Below are positions 56,969 to 64,000 of a stretch of 64,000 bases of DNA, one piece after another. Location of the stretch: the NCBI RefSeq assembly GCF_000969905.1, contig NZ_CP009520.1, forward strand, positions 4,154,001 to 4,218,000, in the 5' to 3' direction. The translations under genes were made by a program, and so were the position numbers. Below the pieces are notes generated by a model that worked only from the letters and a program-made list of their open reading frames with translations, made no database searches and had not been told where the DNA came from. How positions within the stretch are numbered: the first letter of the stretch is position 1; each line of letters opens with the position of its first letter. Source of the stretch: Methanosarcina vacuolata Z-761. Its GTDB lineage: Archaea; Halobacteriota; Methanosarcinia; Methanosarcinales; Methanosarcinaceae.

Positions 56969-57355
56969 ATGGTCTCGACTTATATAAATCGGACTACCAA
57001 ATAAATATTATTAACCCTGAAACCCAACGTAAAAGTATCTATCTCCTGCATACATCCAATATGCATCCCGCAGACACTCTCCACACTTATCACACATGTT
57101 CGCATAAAACCAGTGCGAAAGGCGGGTTTGTATCGGTGGATGGTTATTGATGGAAGAACTCTCAGAGATTAGCTTTTGGTCAGGTTTGGTCAGGGAATTA
57201 ATTTTTCAAAATTAAATAAGGTCCTGATGAACTGAATTTATAATATCACAAAAACGAATTTTGATAGTGAATTTCCATGTGAATTTCTATGTGAATTTCT
57301 ATGTGAATTTCTATGCGAATTTTTATAACGAATTTAGATCTACTGAATTATTTGT
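56969..57355. other. Intergenic with a 12-bp repeat
   Basis: No gene. GTGAATTTCTAT repeats about five times at 57267-57326. Confidence 0.55.
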
Positions 57356-57823
57356 TTACTTAAAAGTGGCTTTGGAGATATTACATACCTCACAATTCGA
57401 GTCACAGCAGTATTCTTCTTCATTTCCTTCATCCGGAAATTCGGATGTAAGTGCTCTTGTGCTTTCAGCGAGTACCGCGGCATTGGAGATGGATGCTCCT
57501 ATCATAATTGCATAAAATATTTTTTCTTTGCTAATTCCTTTCCGTTTTGCGACTCTAATATGCATTTTCAGGCAATGCTCGCAGCGAAGGGCAGAAGCTA
57601 CACCTATCGCGATAAGTTCAACTGTCTCTGGGTCGAGGTTCTTGAATCCCCTCATTATAGAGTTTTCGTAAAGCGTTTTTGGGATGAAAATCTCCGGGAG
57701 ATCTTTCATGAAGTTCATTATATATGGGACTTCACCATACTGATTCCGGACATCTTCAAGGAGTTCAGGAACAGCTTTCTCAGGGTCCTTTTTCAAAATT
57801 TCCACAATATCTTCAAGTTCCAT
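57356..57823 (-). CDS. Carboxymuconolactone decarboxylase/AhpD-like protein
   Basis: A 155-residue helical protein with the family motif LRCEHCLKMHIRVAKRKGIS, where the C-x2-C pair and the following His make a peroxidase or disulfide reductase site like that of AhpD. The end is unusual: EEEYCCDSNCEVCNISKA adds four cysteines, perhaps a metal or redox site. It precedes the mmp operon in the direction of reading but is separated from mmp7 by 140 bp and is downstream of it. Confidence 0.88.
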   Translation of the reverse strand: MELEDIVEILKKDPEKAVPELLEDVRNQYGEVPYIMNFMKDLPEIFIPKTLYENSIMRGFKNLDPETVELIAIGVASALRCEHCLKMHIRVAKRKGISKEKIFYAIMIGASISNAAVLAESTRALTSEFPDEGNEEEYCCDSNCEVCNISKATFK

Positions 57824-57965
57824 ACGAAACCACCAGCGTAGATTAACGTGGAAAAAGGATTCAGACTCCGTTTTCTGTATCAGGCTTTACAATATAAAGG
57901 ATAAGTGAAAAACACGCACCCAGTAAAATGTAAAGCAAATAACTCTTCATGCAACAGAACCCGGG

Positions 57966-58898
57966 TCAAATTGCAAAACCAACGTCAGACTTAGATTTGA
58001 TTTTTATCAATATATAATTTTTCATTTTTGATTTTGAAATATTTGCAAGTTCGGAAAGAGTAACCCCTTCATCAAATTCCAGTTTTTCAAGTCTTTCATG
58101 GAATTCATCATAGGGTAACTTGACTCTGAGCCCATTAAGCTGGAGGGTCAGTGGAGCAGGCGAAAGTACAGTTCGGATTTCCGGGACCTGATTTTCAATC
58201 TCCTTCATAACTCTAGCAGGAAGCACTGCGAGGGGGTCTTTTGCTTGCTGTTTACGAATGTTATCAGCAATCTTTCCAACCTCTTCATTGAGTTTATCAA
58301 GGGCGCTAATCTCCTCGGTTTTCCTTAACCTGTGAGAAGTCCTTCCAATATTCCCAACATAAAGGTCTGCTCCGGGAACTTCCTCGGTCTTAAGGTCAGG
58401 TCCGCCTGTAACTACAATTGGAATTTCTACGCCTTCAAAAAGCTTTGGCTTCTTGTTTATTATGCAGTCACTGAAAGACCCAAATGTGAAAACTGCAATA
58501 TCATGTTCGTTAATAAGTCTTCTTTCATAGTCCATGGACAGAGATACCCTTCGCCCCATTCCTCTTGCAAGTCCTATCATGTTTGTATTGGCTCCGGGGT
58601 GGCGGAGATACTCTGCAATGTCACATGCTGAATGCGGGAGGTGGTGAGAAGCAAGAGTCGGTGAAACAACTGCAATCTCAACTCCAGTCAGGGGAGCTTC
58701 TACCATAACTCCAAGCAGTTCATCAGATTGCTTTTTCACTATTGGGACATCTTTTTCCGGAATAAGCATAATAAGGTTGACTTCAGTCCCTGTAACTACT
58801 TTTTGGACTATGTAGCCTCCAAGGTCTTCCAGCAGCTCAATTAAAAGTCCATGCTTGTGGACGCCACCGGTATAAAGATAGGGTCGGAGTACAGCCAT
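57966..58898 (-). CDS. mmp7: Methanogenesis marker protein 7
   Basis: 310 residues, matching the methanogenesis marker 7 family: YLYTGGVHKHGLLIELLED at the start, HHLPHSACDIAEYLRHPGAN and FGSFSDCI with possible cluster-binding Cys, and a C-terminal ubiquitin-like or helical part. It is the last gene of the mmp3-6-5-15-17-7 run and starts 1 bp after the mmp17 stop. Mmp7 and Mmp17 have been described, as far as I recall, as parts of the ATP-dependent methyl-coenzyme M reductase activation complex together with McrC and component A2. Confidence 0.93.
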   Translation of the reverse strand: MAVLRPYLYTGGVHKHGLLIELLEDLGGYIVQKVVTGTEVNLIMLIPEKDVPIVKKQSDELLGVMVEAPLTGVEIAVVSPTLASHHLPHSACDIAEYLRHPGANTNMIGLARGMGRRVSLSMDYERRLINEHDIAVFTFGSFSDCIINKKPKLFEGVEIPIVVTGGPDLKTEEVPGADLYVGNIGRTSHRLRKTEEISALDKLNEEVGKIADNIRKQQAKDPLAVLPARVMKEIENQVPEIRTVLSPAPLTLQLNGLRVKLPYDEFHERLEKLEFDEGVTLSELANISKSKMKNYILIKIKSKSDVGFAI

Positions 58899-58899
58899 C

Positions 58900-59499
58900 T
58901 TAGTTTTTCCCTCCTTTCATCAGTTCTTCGAGCATCGCTCCTGCTTCTTCGATCCACTCATGTTTTAGTGCTTCCTCGGACGCCACAAAAATAAACTGGT
59001 TACCTTTATACAGGTGATACCGGACCCTGAAACCCTCAGGGGTGACACGGATTGCAAAATCAACAAGATTTTCGTGAAGCCTGTGTTTTGGATCTGCAAC
59101 CATCATATCTTTAAGAAAAGCTGCTTCTTCCTTTGGGTTATCCATACTTATGGCTACAGTCCATCGGTCCGGCTGGCTGATATTTGCTTTCCCGTAGCGC
59201 TCCCAGAGTATTCCCAGTAATTCTGGAATATACTGCTCTTTTTTTATAGAAATTATTATCTCACGGGCAATCGGTTTTGCGTCCACATCGGCAATATCAG
59301 TTGTTGTAACCCTGGTGCCCACGTCCCTCAGGAGAATTGCCATCTGAAAAAGAGAATCTTCAGGTCTCAACACTACCTTTATTCTCCCTATTGCCGGGGC
59401 AAGCTTGAGACTTGAAAGATTGTCCTCGATAATCTTTCTATAAAATCCCTGCTCCGGAGCGATTGCGGACTCGACATCAAAGACTTCAAGCGAATCCAT
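58900..59499 (-). CDS. mmp17: Methanogenesis marker protein 17
   Basis: 199 residues of the methanogenesis marker 17 family (MDSLEVFDVESAIAPEQGFY, VVLRPEDSLFQMAILLRDVG, FRVRYHLYKGNQFIFVAS). I choose the ATG with GAGG five bases upstream, 7 bp after the mmp15 stop; the open frame upstream overlaps mmp15. It is universal in methanogens and probably part of the MCR activation machinery with Mmp7. Confidence 0.92.
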   Translation of the reverse strand: MDSLEVFDVESAIAPEQGFYRKIIEDNLSSLKLAPAIGRIKVVLRPEDSLFQMAILLRDVGTRVTTTDIADVDAKPIAREIIISIKKEQYIPELLGILWERYGKANISQPDRWTVAISMDNPKEEAAFLKDMMVADPKHRLHENLVDFAIRVTPEGFRVRYHLYKGNQFIFVASEEALKHEWIEEAGAMLEELMKGGKN

Positions 59500-59506
59500 C
59501 TTTTCC

Positions 59507-60754
59507 TCACTCCTCCACAAAGCCCGAAGCAAGCAAAGCTGCTCCTACTGCTCCTATCAAGTGTGAGTTCTCGGGCACAAGGACATCGATCTTTAGAAGT
59601 TCTCCAAGGGCTTTTGGTACTCCTGCAATTAGGGAAGATCCGCCCACAAGAATCAGAGGCTCTTTAACATCTACTTCCTGCAACTGCTGCTCATAGATCT
59701 GTTCTACCACACTATAACAGGCTGCAGCAGCCACATCTTCAGGAGTAGCACCTCTTGCAAGGGAATTTACAAGGGATTGAGTTCCGAAGACTATGCAGTA
59801 GCTGTTCATAGATACATGTTCATGCATCCCTTTAACTGCCAGGGCTCCGAGTTCGGTGATATCTACACCAAGCCGCTTTGAGATCATTTCAAAGAAACGT
59901 CCTGAAGCGCCTGCGCAAATCCCGCCCATTGTAAACATTCCGGGAATCCCGTCCTGAACCGAGATTGCCTTATTGTCCATACCGCCTATATCAATAACTG
60001 TTGCATTACCTTTCTGCTTGTCAGCAAGATAGACGGCTCCTTTTGAGTTAACAGTGATTTCTTCCTGGATAAGCTGAGCTTTAAAATGAGCACCTATAAG
60101 AAATCGTCCGTATCCGGTTGTACCCAGAGCCTGAACTTCTTCCCTGGAAACGCCGGCCTCTTTCAGGGCAATAGAGTAAGCTTCTTCAGCACTTTCAAGG
60201 ACTTTTGTTGTGGGCACCCAGCCCTTGCCTATAATTTTGTTGTCCCTCATTACCACGGCTTTAGTGGTTGTTGACCCTGAATCTATTCCCGCGGTCAGTC
60301 CGGTCTGAACTTCCCTTGTAAGAAGGTGCCTGCGCCTGACAATTGTAGTAAGAGCTTCCAGGCGAGTAAGAAGTGTACCTGCACTGGTGCTTTCGGTAAA
60401 AGAATAACTGATTACCGGGATTTTGGAGTGCTCATGGATATATCTTCTAACCTCATTTCGTACAATAGCTCCTTCGGCACACCGGAAACAGGTGGTAATG
60501 AAAACTCCATCCGCATTGGCAATACCTTCAACAACAGCTTTTGCCCGGGCCATCATAAGCCTCAGGTCTCCACTCGCAACCTCAAGCCCAAAATCTCTGC
60601 CTATAGTATCTATGGATGCAACATCAATTTCAGGGAAAATAAATTTTGCATTTACTTTGGCTGCGGCTTCTTCAAATTCGGGTTGAACTCCGGCATACTC
60701 AGAGCCGCAGGATACCAGTGCAATCTTGACAAGTGCAGATTCCTCTGTGCTCAT
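59507..60754 (-). CDS. mmp15: Methanogenesis marker protein 15 (ASKHA-type ATPase)
   Basis: 415 residues. After an N-terminal about 135-residue domain ([25 protein letters not shown]) follows a BadF/HgdC-like ASKHA ATPase: [15 protein letters not shown] (phosphate 1), [12 protein letters not shown] (phosphate 2), [17 protein letters not shown] with a Cys that in activases binds a subunit-bridging 4Fe-4S cluster, and LVGGSSLI. Such proteins couple ATP hydrolysis to low-potential electron transfer, which fits activation of the nickel enzyme methyl-coenzyme M reductase. The start overlaps mmp5 by 4 bp. Confidence 0.94.
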   Translation of the reverse strand: MSTEESALVKIALVSCGSEYAGVQPEFEEAAAKVNAKFIFPEIDVASIDTIGRDFGLEVASGDLRLMMARAKAVVEGIANADGVFITTCFRCAEGAIVRNEVRRYIHEHSKIPVISYSFTESTSAGTLLTRLEALTTIVRRRHLLTREVQTGLTAGIDSGSTTTKAVVMRDNKIIGKGWVPTTKVLESAEEAYSIALKEAGVSREEVQALGTTGYGRFLIGAHFKAQLIQEEITVNSKGAVYLADKQKGNATVIDIGGMDNKAISVQDGIPGMFTMGGICAGASGRFFEMISKRLGVDITELGALAVKGMHEHVSMNSYCIVFGTQSLVNSLARGATPEDVAAAACYSVVEQIYEQQLQEVDVKEPLILVGGSSLIAGVPKALGELLKIDVLVPENSHLIGAVGAALLASGFVEE

Positions 60755-61263
60755 TCCTTGTCCTCCTTGTCTGCCGATTCTGTCTCTTTCGCCTTTTCAT
60801 CTTCCTCAGGCTTTTCCTTAGGCAACGACTCCAGAAATGCTACTATCTTGTTTACGAAGTCGCGGGCTTCGTCGTCGGATTTCGGGTATTCTACTTCAAG
60901 TACAGGGACACCTTTTGAGCGGACCAAATACTTCGTCAGCTCATTTGTACGGTTACAACCCACACAACCAAAGTCCGTGGGTGGGTTTTCAACTATAATT
61001 GCAGCTTCTGTCTGTTCGATAAGAGGGCCTATCAACGCCATCCTTCCCCTTACTCCAGCCGGCACTTCAATTGCAGCATACTTAAGACCCAATTTAGGGT
61101 CTTCAGGAGTAATATTTAGAGGAGGAGAATCAAGGCTGAGGCTTGTAACTTTTTCTCGGATCTGGTTCATCATGGTAAGGGGTTTGTGCCCGAAACGTTC
61201 AACCAGGTCGGCCAGAATAAGACTATTTATAGGGTAAATGAAAACCTTTGCCAAAAAACTCAC
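60751..61263 (-). CDS. mmp5: Methanogenesis marker protein 5
   Basis: 170 residues: [58 protein letters not shown] with a C-x2-C pair, and a Glu/Lys-rich acidic C-terminal tail (about 150-170). Belongs to the methanogenesis marker 5 family of unknown detailed function. It overlaps both neighbours by 4 bp (ATGA), so its translation is coupled to mmp6 and mmp15. Confidence 0.93.
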   Translation of the reverse strand: MSFLAKVFIYPINSLILADLVERFGHKPLTMMNQIREKVTSLSLDSPPLNITPEDPKLGLKYAAIEVPAGVRGRMALIGPLIEQTEAAIIVENPPTDFGCVGCNRTNELTKYLVRSKGVPVLEVEYPKSDDEARDFVNKIVAFLESLPKEKPEEDEKAKETESADKEDKE

Positions 61264-61703
61264 CTCGCAAGCTCCTCTTCAATAACTTTTTCCAGATCCG
61301 AAGTTGTAAGCCTGCATTTCTTTTTGCGTTTTTCTGTTACACATTCCTTTGCTTCCAGTTCGTCAAGTGCAGCCCCTATGGCAGGAAGCATCTCCACTTC
61401 TTCCCTCAAAAAATGGAATCCCGGCCGTGGGCCTCCACCCCTGCTTGCGCGGCAGCGCCTTTCATCTCCTGGAGGGAATCCCCTATCCTTTACAAAAATA
61501 TGATTTTTATCAAGCTGCCGGATTTGTTCAACGAGGATCTGGACATCGTCTTTGGCTCCTGATACGATAAGTCCAAAACAGGTCTCCTTTACCGTAACTG
61601 GAAACTCTGACTCATAGATCTTCATAGCTGCATCTGAAGGCAGCACTTTATCCGAACTGATTACAATGTACTTTGTAATCTCTTCTTTTTTCGTTTCCGT
61701 CAT
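61260..61703 (-). CDS. mmp6: Methanogenesis marker protein 6
   Basis: 147 residues of the marker 6 family: IVISSDKVLPSDAAMKIYES, TCFGLIVSG, FVKDRGFPPGDERRCRASRG with a Cys in a basic loop, and GPRPGFHFLREEVEMLPAIG. Function unknown in detail; strictly tied to methanogens. GGAGAG precedes the ATG. First of the tightly overlapping part of the run. Confidence 0.93.
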   Translation of the reverse strand: MTETKKEEITKYIVISSDKVLPSDAAMKIYESEFPVTVKETCFGLIVSGAKDDVQILVEQIRQLDKNHIFVKDRGFPPGDERRCRASRGGGPRPGFHFLREEVEMLPAIGAALDELEAKECVTEKRKKKCRLTTSDLEKVIEEELAR

Positions 61704-61984
61704 ATTTCGTCTCTCCTTAGCCTCGGGAGACTTTAAATTTCGATAAATTAATGTGAATCCGCTTAAACATCTGGATTCATTAAAGCGGACACGTTATAAT
61801 GAGCTGACTAATTCGTTAGCAAGATTTAATCTGACCCAGCAAGCTGAAAATCATCTTGAGCTACTAACCGGGTACTTATACGTCTATTTACTTATTATTG
61901 TGCTTATGTGTATTACTTTTTTTATATATTAAGAATAGTATGTACGCCCATTATCCAATTGTATTATAGTTTATACTTTTAAGT
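61704..61984. other. Spacer between mmp3 and mmp6
   Basis: 281 bp without gene. It probably contains a promoter for mmp6 and the following genes, with TTTTTATATATTAAG at about 61918. Confidence 0.45.
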
Positions 61985-63541
61985 TTACTTGCGTACAATT
62001 TCAGTTACGTATATCACATCTCCTTCTTTGACAGCAAGGAGCTTTTCAGGATTTATTATCCGGCCAACAATATTGGTTGAGGAAAATCGTTCTCCTGTGG
62101 GGCCGAAAAGTTCGTCGTCTCCAAGTCTTATACCTATAGTCCCCATCCTCTTTGCAGACTGGTTTGTGATCCCTATTTCCCCTCCAAGTACTTTGTCCGT
62201 GGGGGTATTTTCTGGAAGGATTTCCTTGTACTTCACAACTTCCTTTTCTGTCTTAAAAAGGTAGGTGTCGTCATATATCATATAAACAGGCAGTTTCCCA
62301 ACAGTTTTTGTTTTAAGTTCAAGACCATGGCGGAAGAAATCCACAGATTTCGGGGCTTTTTCAGAGTAAAGCTCAATCTCAATCAGTTTATCTATGGGTA
62401 CTGCATACGCAGTCACCTTTGCTTCCCCAAGGATCTCAAGGGTTGTTGGAGGGTTCTGACTGACAATTACGGCATCCTTTCCGGTGTATCCGTCTTTTAC
62501 CAGTTCAACCCCTATGGAAGAAAGTACAGGCTCGGCCTCCTCAAAGCTATGTCCCAGAAGCACTATCTGGGGAGGCAGACTCTCAACCGAAAGATTCTGT
62601 CCTTCTTCTGCGAGTTTAATGAGTTCGATGCCTTTCGTTACCTGCCCTACAACAGAATGAACAAGGCTTGAAGGACGCTCGTCTCTTGAGATATATATTC
62701 TGCCCAACCCATATCCGACTGTACGGACAGAAACTGCACCTTCTCGTCTTGGATCGAAATTTTCATAAGGAGCAGGTATTCCCTTCAGGTCATCATCTGA
62801 GATAAACGAACTGGTAGTAACATCTACATTGAGAGTTCCTTCACGAGTAAGGGCATAGAAATGTTCTGCTCCCCCTGGAGCATTCCTGGAAAGTTCAACT
62901 TCAAAATAAGTAAATATGCTGTCCCCATCTTCAAGCGGAACAGAAAGATCAGTTGTGCAGGTCTTTTCTGAGATTTGTTCCCATTCTATAATTGGCTCAA
63001 TACCAAGAATTGTATCTTCTCTGGAAAGCCTGGACAAAATTTTTCTTCCGGTCACAACTTCTGCAAAGACCCCATCTTCAGGAGTCCCATATTCCGCAGT
63101 ATGTCTTTTAAGTGAAAAAATAAGATGAGTGTTACGGGGATCAAAACCTCCTGCTCCAAACATCACCTCAAAAGCTTCAAAATTTCCTGTTTCGCGCGAA
63201 GGTTTAATTTCGGCTTCAAAAGGCCCGAAAGCTAGAGCTTCAGGACTTGCCCAGTGGATAGATTTTCCTTCGTACTCTTTAAAATGCTCAGCCCATAATT
63301 TTCCTGAAGGCGACTCAGGATTTCTTATTTCTATCCTGAATTCTCCTCTGGGAGTATTGATAGCGTATTCGGTGACTGTTTCGATCTTTTCCTCAGCGAC
63401 CTCTTTCAGAATTCCGACCGCTGTACCGGCTATATAAGGGGCTCTGGAAACTTTAAGCGCATCTTCAAGGATAGAGCCTGCAGGTAAGGTATATTGTTGC
63501 CCATTCACCTCTACGCTGACCTCATTACTCGTAATCGGCAC
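61985..63541 (-). CDS. mmp3: Methanogenesis marker protein 3
   Basis: 518 residues. N-terminal beta-grasp (EVSVEVNGQQYTLPAGSILE, like TGS/ThiS domains), a middle region with GAGGFDPRNTHLIFSLKRHT, FYALTREGTLNVDVTTSSFI and GYGLGRIYISRDERPSSLVH, and a C-terminal barrel with a PPIase-like look (GTIGIRLGDDELFGPTGE, VGRIINPEKLLAVKEGDVIY). It matches the methanogenesis marker 3 family, which relates to the MCR activation machinery. It starts 42 bp after the atwA stop, so both are probably in one transcript. Confidence 0.94.
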   Translation of the reverse strand: MPITSNEVSVEVNGQQYTLPAGSILEDALKVSRAPYIAGTAVGILKEVAEEKIETVTEYAINTPRGEFRIEIRNPESPSGKLWAEHFKEYEGKSIHWASPEALAFGPFEAEIKPSRETGNFEAFEVMFGAGGFDPRNTHLIFSLKRHTAEYGTPEDGVFAEVVTGRKILSRLSREDTILGIEPIIEWEQISEKTCTTDLSVPLEDGDSIFTYFEVELSRNAPGGAEHFYALTREGTLNVDVTTSSFISDDDLKGIPAPYENFDPRREGAVSVRTVGYGLGRIYISRDERPSSLVHSVVGQVTKGIELIKLAEEGQNLSVESLPPQIVLLGHSFEEAEPVLSSIGVELVKDGYTGKDAVIVSQNPPTTLEILGEAKVTAYAVPIDKLIEIELYSEKAPKSVDFFRHGLELKTKTVGKLPVYMIYDDTYLFKTEKEVVKYKEILPENTPTDKVLGGEIGITNQSAKRMGTIGIRLGDDELFGPTGERFSSTNIVGRIINPEKLLAVKEGDVIYVTEIVRK

Positions 63542-63582
63542 CTCATTTAGTATTTTTCTATACTACAGAGGTGGCAGCATAT

Positions 63583-64000
63583 TTATATCTCTTCTGCAGC
63601 TTGGATCCTTTCATCTTCGGTGAGTTGAGATAGTATACTCTTCGGCTCACCTATGTCTACAATCTTACCATTGCGCATAAGTGCAACACGGTCACATATC
63701 TCGTTTACGAAGTCGATATCGTGAGAAACTACAACAAATGTTTCCCCTATCTCTTCTCTAGCTTTCAGGATGGAATTCGTCACCGAGACCTTGGTAATCG
63801 GGTCCATAGTCCCTGTTGGTTCATCCATAATGACGATTCTCGGTTCCTTGATCAGAACCTGTGCAAGTGCAATCCGGTGCCGCTCCCCTTCACTCAGCTC
63901 ATCAGTCATTTTGGGCAAAATAGCTTTTGCCTTGTTTTCCTCAAAACCTGCAGCTTTGAGAGTAATTACAGCTTTTCTGACCCCGAGTTCAAAAGGCAAA
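63583..64000 (-). CDS. atwA: AtwA, methyl-coenzyme M reductase activation component A2 (partial, C-terminal end)
   Basis: The visible 139 residues are the C-terminal end of the second ABC domain: signature [15 protein letters not shown], Walker [13 protein letters not shown]-loop VSHDID and [18 protein letters not shown]. The rest is cut off by the window edge. Position beside mmp3 and the marker cluster marks this as the canonical component A2 gene, in contrast to the distant paralogue at 24489-26243. Note the signature Gly-Gly is Glu-Gly here (LSEGE), a known variation of the family's second half. Confidence 0.88.
   Translation of the reverse strand, partial: LPFELGVRKAVITLKAAGFEENKAKAILPKMTDELSEGERHRIALAQVLIKEPRIVIMDEPTGTMDPITKVSVTNSILKAREEIGETFVVVSHDIDFVNEICDRVALMRNGKIVDIGEPKSILSQLTEDERIQAAEEI

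Noticed and set aside
60326-61237. A 303-codon open frame on the plus strand
   Set aside because: It lies antisense to mmp15 and mmp5, which have family motifs, coupled starts and coding character. The plus frame has no recognisable domain and is Ser/Phe-rich as antisense frames here usually are.

Overview
The window reads as a piece of a Methanosarcina chromosome (AT-rich methanogenic archaeon). Supporting evidence: six methanogenesis marker genes (mmp3, 6, 5, 15, 17, 7) beside an atwA-type ATPase gene, a second complete atwA-like gene, a RamA-type corrinoid activase, geranylgeranylglyceryl phosphate synthase, aIF5A, archaeal SRP RNA, the N-epsilon-acetyl-beta-lysine pair ablA/ablB, and PGF-type anchored surface proteins. 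Intergenic regions are long and AT-rich, and many hold short tandem repeats.

Layout. 1-4.4 kb: nitrogen assimilation (two archaeal glutamate synthase subunits, glnA) with a perfect GGTA-N6-TACC operator in front of glnA. 4.6-6.6 kb: an IS66-type element with a clean 8-bp target duplication, followed by a wrecked TspO/MBR gene. 6.9-10.3 kb: a DUF1059 protein, two Hsp20-like proteins and a DrrAB-like ABC exporter. 10.3-14.5 kb: a gene-poor accessory stretch with transposon relics, a 541-bp segment bounded by inverted repeats, and a minus-strand series of micro-ORFs: one 29-residue peptide followed by three tandem units, each with a 25-residue peptide, ending at a hairpin terminator. 14.5-20.2 kb: a partly duplicated MacB-like ABC cassette with CARDB-like surface proteins; the first ATPase has lost key motif residues. 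20.4-28 kb: MEDS histidine kinase, two flavoproteins that lack a normal start codon, an AtwA paralogue, GGGP synthase and an unlisted eL40 gene. 28-36.6 kb: purB, the second IS66-type copy, ramA, SRP RNA, tRNA-Ser(GCU), ablB and ablA. 37-49 kb: KefB-like antiporter, a toxin with a broken antitoxin, LVIVD propeller protein, DUF2178 + HTH pair, two Sm/Hfq-like mini-proteins, agmatinase, aIF5A and a tungsten-type aldehyde oxidoreductase. 49-58 kb: surface and secreted proteins (PKD, propeller, PGF-CTERM, matrixin protease), a Nudix hydrolase and an AhpD-like protein. 58-64 kb: the tightly coupled mmp operon connected with activation and modification of methyl-coenzyme M reductase.

Most interesting. 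(1) The micro-ORF array at 12.9-13.7 kb: three tandem units whose 25-codon ORFs differ mainly at third positions without indels, while the surrounding unit sequence has indels. Each ORF has a Shine-Dalgarno sequence, and two are preceded by a conserved long hairpin. (2) Both IS66-type copies carry the same in-frame amber codon in an otherwise conserved reading frame, which fits pyrrolysine decoding in this genus; each copy has additionally acquired its own separate frameshift. (3) Two adjacent flavoprotein genes have ACG and ATA where the start codon should stand. (4) The decaying first copy of the duplicated ABC cassette.
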